DNA of 64,000 nt from Bacteroidia bacterium (lineage in GTDB: Bacteria > Bacteroidota > Bacteroidia > Chitinophagales > JAUHXS01): contig JAUHXS010000006.1 in the NCBI GenBank assembly GCA_030426955.1, positions 1-64,000 of the forward strand, given 5' to 3'. The notes under the pieces are model-generated. The model ran no database searches. It had not been told where the DNA came from and was given only the letters and a program-made list of their open reading frames with translations. Position numbers and translations under genes: made by a program. Every line of letters begins with the position of its first letter. Position 1 is the stretch's first letter. This document shows positions 44,453 through 53,017 of the stretch, piece by piece.

Positions 44453-45605
44453 TGAAAAATAAGTCTTTGTTTCTCGATATTACTTCTGCGTCTAAAATAA
44501 TGCTTTTTGCAAAATTATGAGCTGATGTTGACCAAAGGTTGTAGGTCTCTTGATCTTGATAGGCTGCTTCATGGATTGCCGCTAAAAATTTTTCTTTGTT
44601 TTTTAGGTCAATATCCCAGCCAGCTTTTTTTGCTTCTAATTGCTTCCAAGGGGTTTGATCACTAATGATTACTGGAATTCCTAAAGACATGCTTTCTATA
44701 ATAGAGTGTCCAAAGTTTTCATTTAAGGTTGGCATAAACATAAAGTGATATTGTGGGATAAGTGTACCAACCTTATCATACTCAATAGTACCATGGTATT
44801 TGATAGTTGTATTGATATGTCGTTTATTGATCTCCTTTATGATGTTTTGGCATTCTTGCCAATAAGTTTGGTCGTCAACCTGTCCCCACAGGTCAAAGTT
44901 TATTTTAATGTCTGGTGGTGTATCTTGAAGGCATTGAAGTGCAAAGGTCAGATTCTTTACTTTTGATATTCTTGCCAAATAGAATAAGTCTACTGTGCCT
45001 ACTTTTTTCTCCTTCTTTGATAAAAAATTTACTACTAATTTTTTAGGTAAGTTGGGGACAACTTTGACTTTTGAAGCATTAGCAATGTTGTTTTTTATAT
45101 CAACGGCCTCTGTTTCATTTGTTGCTTGCCATATGACATCCTTAAATAGATTGATGCTTTTTGCGATGTTTAAGAATAGCCTTTTTTTCAATGGCTTGAT
45201 TGAAAGTGAACTCTTTCCGAGCATTCCTCTTGGGGCAAGGATGATTTTTTTATTTTTTTGTGATCGTAATAGCCATAAAGGTATAATCGTAAAGTAAAAG
45301 GAGAACAAACTGTTTAGGTAGACTATATCGAAGGGGGTTGTTTTAAGTAGTGTTTTTATAGTTTGATGATTTATATTTTCTTTCGATAGGTAATAACATT
45401 GAGTATTATCATATTCAATCCATTGGTTAGAGGTAATTCCTTCATAAGGTGTTGCTTCCATTAGGTCTGTATTAGTAGTTAATACTTTGAAGTCTACTTC
45501 ATTTCCTAAATTATCTATGAGGTTTTTACAAGAGCGTATAGGGCCCCCTGCTTTATATCCTGGGGCATACCAATCTGTCAATACGAGCACAGTTGGTTTA
45601 TTCAT
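44445..45605 (-). CDS. GT4-family glycosyltransferase
   Basis: A 386-residue GT-B-fold transferase. The N-terminal acceptor domain has TDWYAPGYKAGGPIRS. The C-terminal nucleotide-sugar domain has FMPTLNENFGHSIIESMSLGIPVI, whose Glu residues fit the E-x7-E motif. The family makes retaining glycosidic bonds on the cytoplasmic face of the inner membrane. It overlaps asnB by 8 bp. Confidence 0.9.
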   Translation of the reverse strand: MNKPTVLVLTDWYAPGYKAGGPIRSCKNLIDNLGNEVDFKVLTTNTDLMEATPYEGITSNQWIEYDNTQCYYLSKENINHQTIKTLLKTTPFDIVYLNSLFSFYFTIIPLWLLRSQKNKKIILAPRGMLGKSSLSIKPLKKRLFLNIAKSINLFKDVIWQATNETEAVDIKNNIANASKVKVVPNLPKKLVVNFLSKKEKKVGTVDLFYLARISKVKNLTFALQCLQDTPPDIKINFDLWGQVDDQTYWQECQNIIKEINKRHINTTIKYHGTIEYDKVGTLIPQYHFMFMPTLNENFGHSIIESMSLGIPVIISDQTPWKQLEAKKAGWDIDLKNKEKFLAAIHEAAYQDQETYNLWSTSAHNFAKSIILDAEVISRNKDLFFNA

Positions 45606-47457
45606 CTATATTATTCTGTTTTAGCCAATTTTCAAGTACTATGAGAAGCCATATTCTTGACCAGTCGTATTCATTTTGAGAGCTCAAAAAGCTACTCCAA
45701 TATTGTTTGATCTCATCAGCATTGGCAAATGATCGATCGCAAAGGCTGTTGATGTTTGATGCTGCAAAGCTGTTTAGCTCATTTTTTAACCAATGCTTCC
45801 AAGGAAATACGAAACCCATTTTGGGACGGTTGATGATGTCATTCGGAATTAGATTTCCAACGGCGTCGGTTAAAAGCCTTTTGGGACTGTGAGGTATCTT
45901 ATGCTTATCTGGTAAGGATAAAACGTACTGTACTAATTCATGATCTAAGAAAGGTACTCTTACCTCTAAAGTATGTGCCATGCTCATTTGATCTGCATCA
46001 CGTAGCAAAACGTGTTGCATGTATGTTGATATTTCGGCTATAGAAACTTCGCTTAAAACAGCGTTTGATCCTAAGTTATTGTTATTGCTTTTATATTCTG
46101 CTTTTTCCAGATTAAATAGTTCGTTGAGAGCAGCATCTGACAAAACTTCTCTAAATACACTTTGAGTATTAGTTGGAGAAAGTGTTTCCAAGTTTAGTAT
46201 TTGTCTGATTTTATATGCTTTCGTGCTGTCTCCTCGTAGCAAGGTGTTAGCCAGACTCTTTCTAACAGTGGAAGGGAGCTTCCAAAATGCCTTGTATTTT
46301 TGAAAGAAGAGTGCTTTTTTGAACACATCATATCCTGCAAAAATCTCGTCTCCACCCAGACCAGATAAGGCTACTTTAATGTTTTGTTCTGCTACTACTT
46401 TTGATATGGTATAAGTATTAATCCCATCACCACTAGGGTGATCCATTGCCTGTAAAGCATTAGGTAAGTCATCTAGGAAGGTAGTGGGTCTTAATCTGAT
46501 TTCGTTATGATCGGTCTTGAATTGATTGGCAATTTTTTGAGCATACTTAGCTTCGCTATATTCAGACTCATCAAAGGTTACAGAGAAAGTTTGCACTGGT
46601 TTTTCGGAGAGCTTTGACATTAAGCCGACGATAATGCTAGAATCTATTCCTCCAGATAAAAAAGATGCAACGGGAACATCGCTCACCAGTCGCCTTGAGA
46701 TAGCGTTTGTTAAAAGTGTATTGACTTCATTGCATACCTGCTTATAAGACTGGTTGTAAGAATTGATTATGTTAGGTGTATATTCATGAAGTTTCCAAAA
46801 TGGTTTTGAGGAAATTTCGTCCTTACCGATTTCTAAATAATGACCTGACTCCAGTAAAAAGATATCTTTAATAATGGTTTGAGGTGCATAAACAGTTTGG
46901 TACTTAAAGTATTCATGTAAAACTGCCTTGTTCAGTTTACGAGGAATAATATCGCTACTCAGCAAAGATCTAACTTCGGAGGCAAATAAGAAACTTTCAT
47001 CGTTTTTATAATAATAAACGGGTTTTATTCCTAATCTATCTCTTGCTACAAACAACTTTTGTTCAATATTATCCCAAATGGCAAACGCAAACATGCCATT
47101 GAGTTTTTGAAGCATTTCCTTGCCCCAAACAATATAAGCGGCTAGAACCACCTCTGTATCCGATTTGGTTTTAAAAGAATATTGGTTCTTTAATTCTTCT
47201 TTGAGCGTCTTATAATTGTAGATTTCACCATTATAGGTAAGCACATAGCGTTTGTCTTTTGAAATAAATGGTTGTTTGCCATTATTGGATAAATCAATAA
47301 TAGAGAGTCTTGTGTGACCGAGACTGATTTTGTTGCTAGAATAAACTTCTTGACAGTCTTTTCCTCTATGACTTAGCGTGGAAACTATTTTGGTGACAAT
47401 GGCTTTGCCATCATTACTATCCGTGTTATAATTTAAATATCCAGCAATACCACACAT
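45598..47457 (-). CDS. asnB: Asparagine synthase (glutamine-hydrolysing)
   Basis: A 619-residue AsnB. The N-terminal Ntn glutaminase has catalytic Cys2 (MCGIAGYLN) and RGKD, RLSIIDLS, YNGEIYN. The C-terminal ATP-pyrophosphatase has SFLSGGIDSSIIVGL. Members encoded in polysaccharide clusters often amidate sugar acids rather than aspartate, which the surrounding glycosyltransferases suggest here. The gene starts 1 bp after the next glycosyltransferase. Confidence 0.93.
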   Translation of the reverse strand: MCGIAGYLNYNTDSNDGKAIVTKIVSTLSHRGKDCQEVYSSNKISLGHTRLSIIDLSNNGKQPFISKDKRYVLTYNGEIYNYKTLKEELKNQYSFKTKSDTEVVLAAYIVWGKEMLQKLNGMFAFAIWDNIEQKLFVARDRLGIKPVYYYKNDESFLFASEVRSLLSSDIIPRKLNKAVLHEYFKYQTVYAPQTIIKDIFLLESGHYLEIGKDEISSKPFWKLHEYTPNIINSYNQSYKQVCNEVNTLLTNAISRRLVSDVPVASFLSGGIDSSIIVGLMSKLSEKPVQTFSVTFDESEYSEAKYAQKIANQFKTDHNEIRLRPTTFLDDLPNALQAMDHPSGDGINTYTISKVVAEQNIKVALSGLGGDEIFAGYDVFKKALFFQKYKAFWKLPSTVRKSLANTLLRGDSTKAYKIRQILNLETLSPTNTQSVFREVLSDAALNELFNLEKAEYKSNNNNLGSNAVLSEVSIAEISTYMQHVLLRDADQMSMAHTLEVRVPFLDHELVQYVLSLPDKHKIPHSPKRLLTDAVGNLIPNDIINRPKMGFVFPWKHWLKNELNSFAASNINSLCDRSFANADEIKQYWSSFLSSQNEYDWSRIWLLIVLENWLKQNNIDE

Positions 47458-47458
47458 C

Positions 47459-48523
47459 TTAGTTTGAGGAATTTAAGGTGGATAAAATAGTTTCACTCCA
47501 AACTTGAGGTGTGTGTTGCATACCTATTTGATGACTTGCCTTACTCACTCTTACATATCCTTCTTGGTTAAGAGACATCATCTTTTTCAAGCTTTCTTCT
47601 AAGCTTTTAATATTGTTAGTCTTGAATGAATATCCATTTTCACCATCTTTTAAAAACCGACTAGCTGCTCCAACGGCATTGCTGCATATTATGGGAAATC
47701 CTGCTGTAGCATACTCTTGAACCACAACACCCCAAGGTTCAAATTGACTTGGGAGAACAAAAATACTGGTGTTTTCAATATAATGAGCCATATCTTTCGG
47801 TTGAACAAATCCAAAGTGTTTTATCCCTTCCGATTCTATTGGTTCAATGTCTCCTTTTCCAAGACACCACAGTTCCCAATCTTCTCCTAATGTCTTTTTT
47901 GCATTTGCAAATGCTTTCCACAACAACTTAATTCCTTTTGCTTCAATATAACGCCCTACATATAATATTCGTTTTGGAAATGCTTTGTGCTTTTTTTCAA
48001 AAGTCTTGTGATAGTATTGATTGAACTTTTCTGTGTCAGCACAATAAAAACCTAGAAGAATTTTTTCTTTTGAGAACCCTAGCTTTACAGCATATTCAAG
48101 TTGAGGTTTGCCAGGAACCCACGAATGGGTAAAGCTTTTCAATTTTGTTAGTTTGCCTAGCTTTGACGCCAGCTTTTGCTTGATTGAACCATTCCAATGG
48201 TTATCCATGGAAAGAACCTTTGGAATGCTTTTCTTGCAAGTGTTAACCAATTTTATGTAGTCCCTGTCAATCCAGCCAGAGCAAATAATGATGTCAGGAT
48301 CTATTTCTTTTGTAACTAAACTTTGTAAGTCTGCAAAGTGAAGGTTGTTCTTTTCAAATGTTGTTATTGTATCAGGAAAATTGAATTTAAAAGGAGCTTC
48401 TTTATTAATAGGCCAATGAACAATAAATACTTCAGCTTTTTTTGACAGCTCTTTCACGCAGGCTATAAAGTACTCAGCTAATTCAGTGTAAAGAAATAAT
48501 ATTTTAGGCTTCCTTCTTAGCAT
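47459..48523 (-). CDS. GT4-family glycosyltransferase
   Basis: A 354-residue GT-B enzyme. The N terminus (KILFLYTELAEYFIACVKELSKK) and C-terminal PSQFEPWGVVVQEYATAGFPII (E-x7-E type) identify it as GT4, with RILYVGRYIEAKGIKLL at the start of the donor domain. It overlaps the O-antigen-ligase-like gene by 20 bp. Substrates unknown. Confidence 0.88.
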   Translation of the reverse strand: MLRRKPKILFLYTELAEYFIACVKELSKKAEVFIVHWPINKEAPFKFNFPDTITTFEKNNLHFADLQSLVTKEIDPDIIICSGWIDRDYIKLVNTCKKSIPKVLSMDNHWNGSIKQKLASKLGKLTKLKSFTHSWVPGKPQLEYAVKLGFSKEKILLGFYCADTEKFNQYYHKTFEKKHKAFPKRILYVGRYIEAKGIKLLWKAFANAKKTLGEDWELWCLGKGDIEPIESEGIKHFGFVQPKDMAHYIENTSIFVLPSQFEPWGVVVQEYATAGFPIICSNAVGAASRFLKDGENGYSFKTNNIKSLEESLKKMMSLNQEGYVRVSKASHQIGMQHTPQVWSETILSTLNSSN

Positions 48524-49793
48524 GTATTTGTGGCGAGGTTAATAAAGTCAAAATTATCAAAAGTTGAATAGTAAATGGATTTAATGATGCCGTGAGCCAC
48601 GATTCAATGTTTATAGAAAACATTACGGCAAACATTATAGCAATTGACAAATTAGAGTTTTTCGACCCTCTGTAAAATGATAAGAAAAAGCCCCCTAAGT
48701 ATGTAATTAGCCCAATCAATCCAGTATCTAGCCAAAAAGTTAGATATGAATTGTGCGCATTTCCTTGGTGTCCCAAAATACTTAATGCGGAATAATTTCT
48801 TTTAAATAATAACTCTGTATATGAAATACCTTTTCCTAAAAAAAAGTTTTCTTGAATGTTTTCCCATGCAAAGTTCCATGCAATTATTCTTCCAGAGCCA
48901 TCCTCTAGTGTATCAAGTCTAAAATATTCTTCTAAGCCTAATGTCATGATTATATTGGGGATATTTAAGTTGATATATTCATAGCTTATTGATATTAGTA
49001 TAAATACAATAATTACAAGAATAATAGATTTGTTATACAGATATTTAATAATAAAGAAAAGGAATACGGCAACTAATGCCCCTCTTGATCCACAAAGAAG
49101 CATCGAAGTGATAATGATGGTATAAGTAATGGTTTTTTCCTGCTTTGTAAATATATCTGGAAGGAGGCTATTTATAAGGTATGTGGTTAGGAAGAATAAA
49201 AGGGTGAAAATGCCTAATCCATTTGGATTTCCTAAAACTCCTGAAAATCTTCCTTCTAGCGTTACTAGTTCAGGAGTGATATATTTTAATAATATTCCGA
49301 GAGCTAATAATAGTGTTCCAAAAAATATCCAACCTCTTAGTGCATGTACCTCCTCATGTTTGAGCATTAATAGGAAGAAGTTGGGAACAATAAAGTAAAC
49401 GAGCAAATAGGACAATGTTTTCTGAGATGAGGTTATTATAGTGTCGCTGAACAATAAACATATGATGGCAACTACAAAAAATGGAATGAAATTTTTATAT
49501 AACTGATTAAGCGGATAAAAACGTTGTGTTCTTAAAATTGCAAATACACCAAGTAGTACTACAAAAACATACTTTGTTTGGACAGCAAACAATAGGCTGT
49601 AATTTCTGCTGTCTGATAAGATTAGAATAAAAAAGAATCCTAAAAATAAATCTGTGAATCTTTCTTTTTGGATTAGAAGATATGCTGTTGCAGGTATGAA
49701 AGCATATGCTATTGGGCCACCATAAATTCCTACAACTAACCACACGACTAAAAGTCCTAAAAACTGTAAGCTGTCTTTTATGAAAGTGATCAA
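48504..49793 (-). CDS. O-antigen ligase/polymerase-like membrane protein
   Basis: A 429-residue protein with about 11 hydrophobic helices and a periplasmic loop carrying GHQGNAHNSYLTFWLDTGLIG. HNSYL is the hallmark of the O-antigen ligase (Wzy_C/WaaL-like) family. It either polymerises glycan repeat units or ligates them to lipid A or a carrier. Sequence alone does not separate Wzy from WaaL. First gene of the minus-strand polysaccharide cluster. Confidence 0.85.
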   Translation of the reverse strand: MITFIKDSLQFLGLLVVWLVVGIYGGPIAYAFIPATAYLLIQKERFTDLFLGFFFILILSDSRNYSLLFAVQTKYVFVVLLGVFAILRTQRFYPLNQLYKNFIPFFVVAIICLLFSDTIITSSQKTLSYLLVYFIVPNFFLLMLKHEEVHALRGWIFFGTLLLALGILLKYITPELVTLEGRFSGVLGNPNGLGIFTLLFFLTTYLINSLLPDIFTKQEKTITYTIIITSMLLCGSRGALVAVFLFFIIKYLYNKSIILVIIVFILISISYEYINLNIPNIIMTLGLEEYFRLDTLEDGSGRIIAWNFAWENIQENFFLGKGISYTELLFKRNYSALSILGHQGNAHNSYLTFWLDTGLIGLITYLGGFFLSFYRGSKNSNLSIAIMFAVMFSINIESWLTASLNPFTIQLLIILTLLTSPQIHAKKEA

Positions 49794-49864
49794 TGAATAA
49801 AGTATCTATTATGACTTTTGTAAAGATAAAGCCAAATAGAGGATAATCCTAGTTGATCAACCAC

Positions 49865-51127
49865 CTAATATGTGTTTTCTAATAATGAATGGTTAAAAAC
49901 TTCTAAAGCTCCTTTTTGACTACCCCTTGACTGAATCTCAATGCCATTCCATTTGTTCTCGCAATCATTGTATATTCTGCATCCATTCAAAATTAATTTA
50001 CCGTTAGGTTTAATGACAATCGTGCCGTCTTTAGGCATTGAGATAGAGCACTGTATTTCTAAGCTGGCATTATCTTCTATATATATATCACCATGTATGT
50101 ATTTGTGTGATTGCCACACAATAGAATCCTTAATGCTTACATTGAGCGTTTCATTTTTCTTGCACCAAGCCTTAACCAACAAGTCAGCAGTTTTACTATT
50201 TTGTCTGTGAAAACCATAGTGAATTTTGCCGATTTGGCATGGTGAATAGGCACATTGACAATTGTTGTAATCCATGACATTGTTGGATATTGGGGCTTTG
50301 CATTTGCCATTTGGAGTGACTTCCCAACAGTTTGGATTGGGAGGAGTGTCTTCGCAATCACCACCTGAACGCCAAGTATGACCGAGTCCAAGGCTATGCC
50401 CAGCTTCATGATTCAGCAGTCGGGCGATTTGCCAGCCCCCACCAGTATGTTCATCTCCATCTTCATTTTCTTCTTTAAAAGATTGATATGCTCCAGCTAG
50501 CTTTATAAAATATGGCGCACCGATTCCGTCTTTGGAAGCCTTGTAGGTTTGAGAAAGAATGCTATCAGGTGGGTGTTCAAGCATGAAAATATTTATTTTA
50601 GAGCCTTTTTCTCTTCCATACTTTTCAAACTGCCTTTTGGAAAATTGATTTGAGTTATCTTTTTTGTTATAAGTAAAAAGGCTATCATCTGTATGAAAAT
50701 AGATGCCAATATCATTGCTGGCTTCTGTCGATCCACATAAATCATATCGTATTCTTGTAGGCAAAACAGGTGTAGTGTTGTCTGCAGGAAGATTCATCTT
50801 TTGGTTATGTGCTAAATATTCATTTGCAACACTAATCATGGATATAGCGTACTGAGTACCTTCATCTTTTGTGAATTTATCTCCTTCCGAAGGCTGAATG
50901 AAATGCACATTTACTCTTATCCATTTAACAGGAAGGCTATTAAGGTAATTAGTATCTGGTTGATAGTTATTTGCTTGATCGCAAATAGAATTTTTATACG
51001 ATTGATGTGATAATATTTTAGCTTCTGAAGCGTTGCTTATATTAGTTACAATCTGTTTTTTTATAGAAGGAGAGCATCTGAAAAGAGTGAGTGATAATAT
51101 GAAAAGATAAGCAGCATTGTGATTCAT
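49865..51127 (-). CDS. Metzincin (M43-like) zinc-protease lipoprotein, possibly truncated
   Basis: I place the start at the ATG at 51127, giving a signal peptide and lipobox-like SLTLFRC; the frame extends to 51268 but would overlap the divergent gene. The zinc site is HEAGHSLGLGH (HExxHxxGxxH) with a Met-turn in NNVMDY, and CxxC-rich loops as in pappalysin-type M43 peptidases. The end (VIKPNGKLILNGCRIYND to HSLLENTY) looks like the start of a beta-helix cut short, so the C terminus is probably lost or frameshifted. Substrate unknown. Confidence 0.8.
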   Translation of the reverse strand: MNHNAAYLFILSLTLFRCSPSIKKQIVTNISNASEAKILSHQSYKNSICDQANNYQPDTNYLNSLPVKWIRVNVHFIQPSEGDKFTKDEGTQYAISMISVANEYLAHNQKMNLPADNTTPVLPTRIRYDLCGSTEASNDIGIYFHTDDSLFTYNKKDNSNQFSKRQFEKYGREKGSKINIFMLEHPPDSILSQTYKASKDGIGAPYFIKLAGAYQSFKEENEDGDEHTGGGWQIARLLNHEAGHSLGLGHTWRSGGDCEDTPPNPNCWEVTPNGKCKAPISNNVMDYNNCQCAYSPCQIGKIHYGFHRQNSKTADLLVKAWCKKNETLNVSIKDSIVWQSHKYIHGDIYIEDNASLEIQCSISMPKDGTIVIKPNGKLILNGCRIYNDCENKWNGIEIQSRGSQKGALEVFNHSLLENTY

Positions 51128-51159
51128 CTTTTTTAAATTTACAAAATAAAAAATTTGAA

Positions 51160-51687
51160 ATGATCCGTAGTATCCTTTTTTGTATTCTTTCTTTGACCTT
51201 ATTTGCCTGTAGTTCCCCCAGGGAAAGGGCAATAACCGAAATTGAGAGAGTAAAAGCCGAAATGGCAAATGATTCTGTTGCCATTCCAGATCAAGAACTT
51301 CTTAAGGAAGGAATTACTGCTTATGCTAATTTTTATAAGCAATTCCCTGATGATTCTTTAACACCATTTTATAAATTTCAGGCAGCCAGCTTATATCGTG
51401 CCAAGAGAGATTTCAATACTGCGATTTCTCTTTGGGATGATATCACTATTAATCATCCCAGTTCAAAACAAGCACCTCAGAGCTTATTTCTAAAGGCCTT
51501 TATCTTTGAAAATGACATCCGTCATCTTAAGCATGCTGAACAGTTTTATGTTGAATTTTTGAATAAATATCCGAGTCATGAGTTAGCAAGTAGTGCAGAG
51601 TTTTCACTTAAATATTTAGGCAAACCTGCTGAAGAAATCCTAAAGGATTTTGAAAGTAAGCAGGATACGTCAACTTTGGAATCCTAA
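51160..51687 (+). CDS. TPR-type lipoprotein, BamD-like
   Basis: A 175-residue lipoprotein: signal peptide with lipobox LTLFAC (Cys17), then TPR-like helices in which YKFQAASLYRAKRDFNTAIS and HLKHAEQFYVEFLNKYPSHE fit the pattern. It resembles BamD/YbgF-type tetratricopeptide proteins but is short. Only 32 bp separate its start from the divergent protease start. Outer-membrane or periplasmic assembly is a guess from fold. Confidence 0.78.
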   Translation: MIRSILFCILSLTLFACSSPRERAITEIERVKAEMANDSVAIPDQELLKEGITAYANFYKQFPDDSLTPFYKFQAASLYRAKRDFNTAISLWDDITINHPSSKQAPQSLFLKAFIFENDIRHLKHAEQFYVEFLNKYPSHELASSAEFSLKYLGKPAEEILKDFESKQDTSTLES

Positions 51688-51700
51688 AACCTAGTATAGT

Positions 51701-53017
51701 TTGTCACAATCAATATTGGTCATTGGGGCGGGAAAATCTTCTAGCTCACTTATAAGTTACCTGCTAGGATTTTGTGAGACCAATAGCTACAAGCTTATCG
51801 TTGGGGATTTGTCAGAAGAGCTGGCAAAGAGTAGAGTGAAAGATAGCAACATAGCTGAGGCTATTCGCTTTGATATTAATGATTCCGAAGTTAGATCTCA
51901 TTATATTCAGCAATCAACTGTTGTTATCTCAATGTTACCTGCTTTTATGCATCCTATTGTTGCCAAAGATTGTTTGAAGTATAAAAAACACCTAGTCACG
52001 GCGTCATATATTTCTGAAGAGATACAACAAATGCATGAAGATGCTATAAAAAAAGGTATCCTCATAATGGGAGAAATGGGACTAGATCCCGGTATCGATC
52101 ATATGAGTGCCATGAAAATTATTGATGATATAAAGAAAAAGGGTGGTCAAATAAAATCGTTTAAGTCTTTTACAGGTGGACTTATTGCTCCTGAATCAGA
52201 TAATAACCCCTGGCATTACAAATTTTCTTGGAATCCTAGGAATGTCGTTCTAGCGGGTCAAGGAACAGCATCTTATTTGCTAAACGGTAAAAAAAGATAC
52301 ATCCCTTACCAAAGGCTATTTAGCGAATTGGAGAGTGTTGGTCTAAATGAGGTAGGTGAGTTTGATGGATATGCCAATAGAGATTCGCTTCATTATATTG
52401 AGAAGTATAACCTTGAAGGTATTGATACAATATTAAGAGGCACGTTAAGGTACGGAGGATATTGTCAAGCTTGGAATATTTTTGTTCAATTGGGTTTGAC
52501 GGATGACTCCTTTGTGATTGATGATGCCGATAGATTAACGTATTTAGAATTTATAAAGTCATTTCTTCCTTCGGGAGTTAGTGATATTGTAGGCTACCTG
52601 ATAAACAACTTTGGTGCAACCAAAGAGATTATCAATAAAATAGAATGGTTAGAAATTTTAAGTGATAGAAGAATAAAACTTGAAAGGGGAACCCCAGCTC
52701 AAATATTACAGCACCTTTTAGAGGAAAAATGGAAACTAGAGCAGTATGATAAGGATATGATTGTAATGCAACATCAGTTCGAATATGATATAGAAGGGCA
52801 GAGGAAAAGCCATATATCTAATCTAGTTGTAAAAGGAGAGAATCAAGTTGACACTGCAATGGCAAAAACAGTCGGATTGCCTATGGGTATATTGGCAAAA
52901 CTTATTTTGAAGCGAAAAACAAACCTAAGAGGAGTGCAAATTCCAGTAATGTCAGAAGTTTATGAACCTGTACTTTCTGAATTAGATGGCTTAGGTGTAA
53001 AGTTTTTTAGTTCATAA
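51701..53017 (+). CDS. Saccharopine-dehydrogenase-like reductase (LYS9 family)
   Basis: A 438-residue NAD(P)-dependent enzyme. The Rossmann motif is VIGAGKSSSSLISYLL; the conserved MGEMGLDPGIDHMSAMKII identifies the saccharopine dehydrogenase (L-glutamate-forming) family. Such enzymes interconvert saccharopine with 2-aminoadipate semialdehyde and glutamate, in lysine breakdown or synthesis. No partner lysine-ketoglutarate reductase is adjacent. The start is TTG at 51701, 13 bp after the TPR lipoprotein. Its end overlaps the convergent gene by 11 bp. Confidence 0.88.
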   Translation: MSQSILVIGAGKSSSSLISYLLGFCETNSYKLIVGDLSEELAKSRVKDSNIAEAIRFDINDSEVRSHYIQQSTVVISMLPAFMHPIVAKDCLKYKKHLVTASYISEEIQQMHEDAIKKGILIMGEMGLDPGIDHMSAMKIIDDIKKKGGQIKSFKSFTGGLIAPESDNNPWHYKFSWNPRNVVLAGQGTASYLLNGKKRYIPYQRLFSELESVGLNEVGEFDGYANRDSLHYIEKYNLEGIDTILRGTLRYGGYCQAWNIFVQLGLTDDSFVIDDADRLTYLEFIKSFLPSGVSDIVGYLINNFGATKEIINKIEWLEILSDRRIKLERGTPAQILQHLLEEKWKLEQYDKDMIVMQHQFEYDIEGQRKSHISNLVVKGENQVDTAMAKTVGLPMGILAKLILKRKTNLRGVQIPVMSEVYEPVLSELDGLGVKFFSS

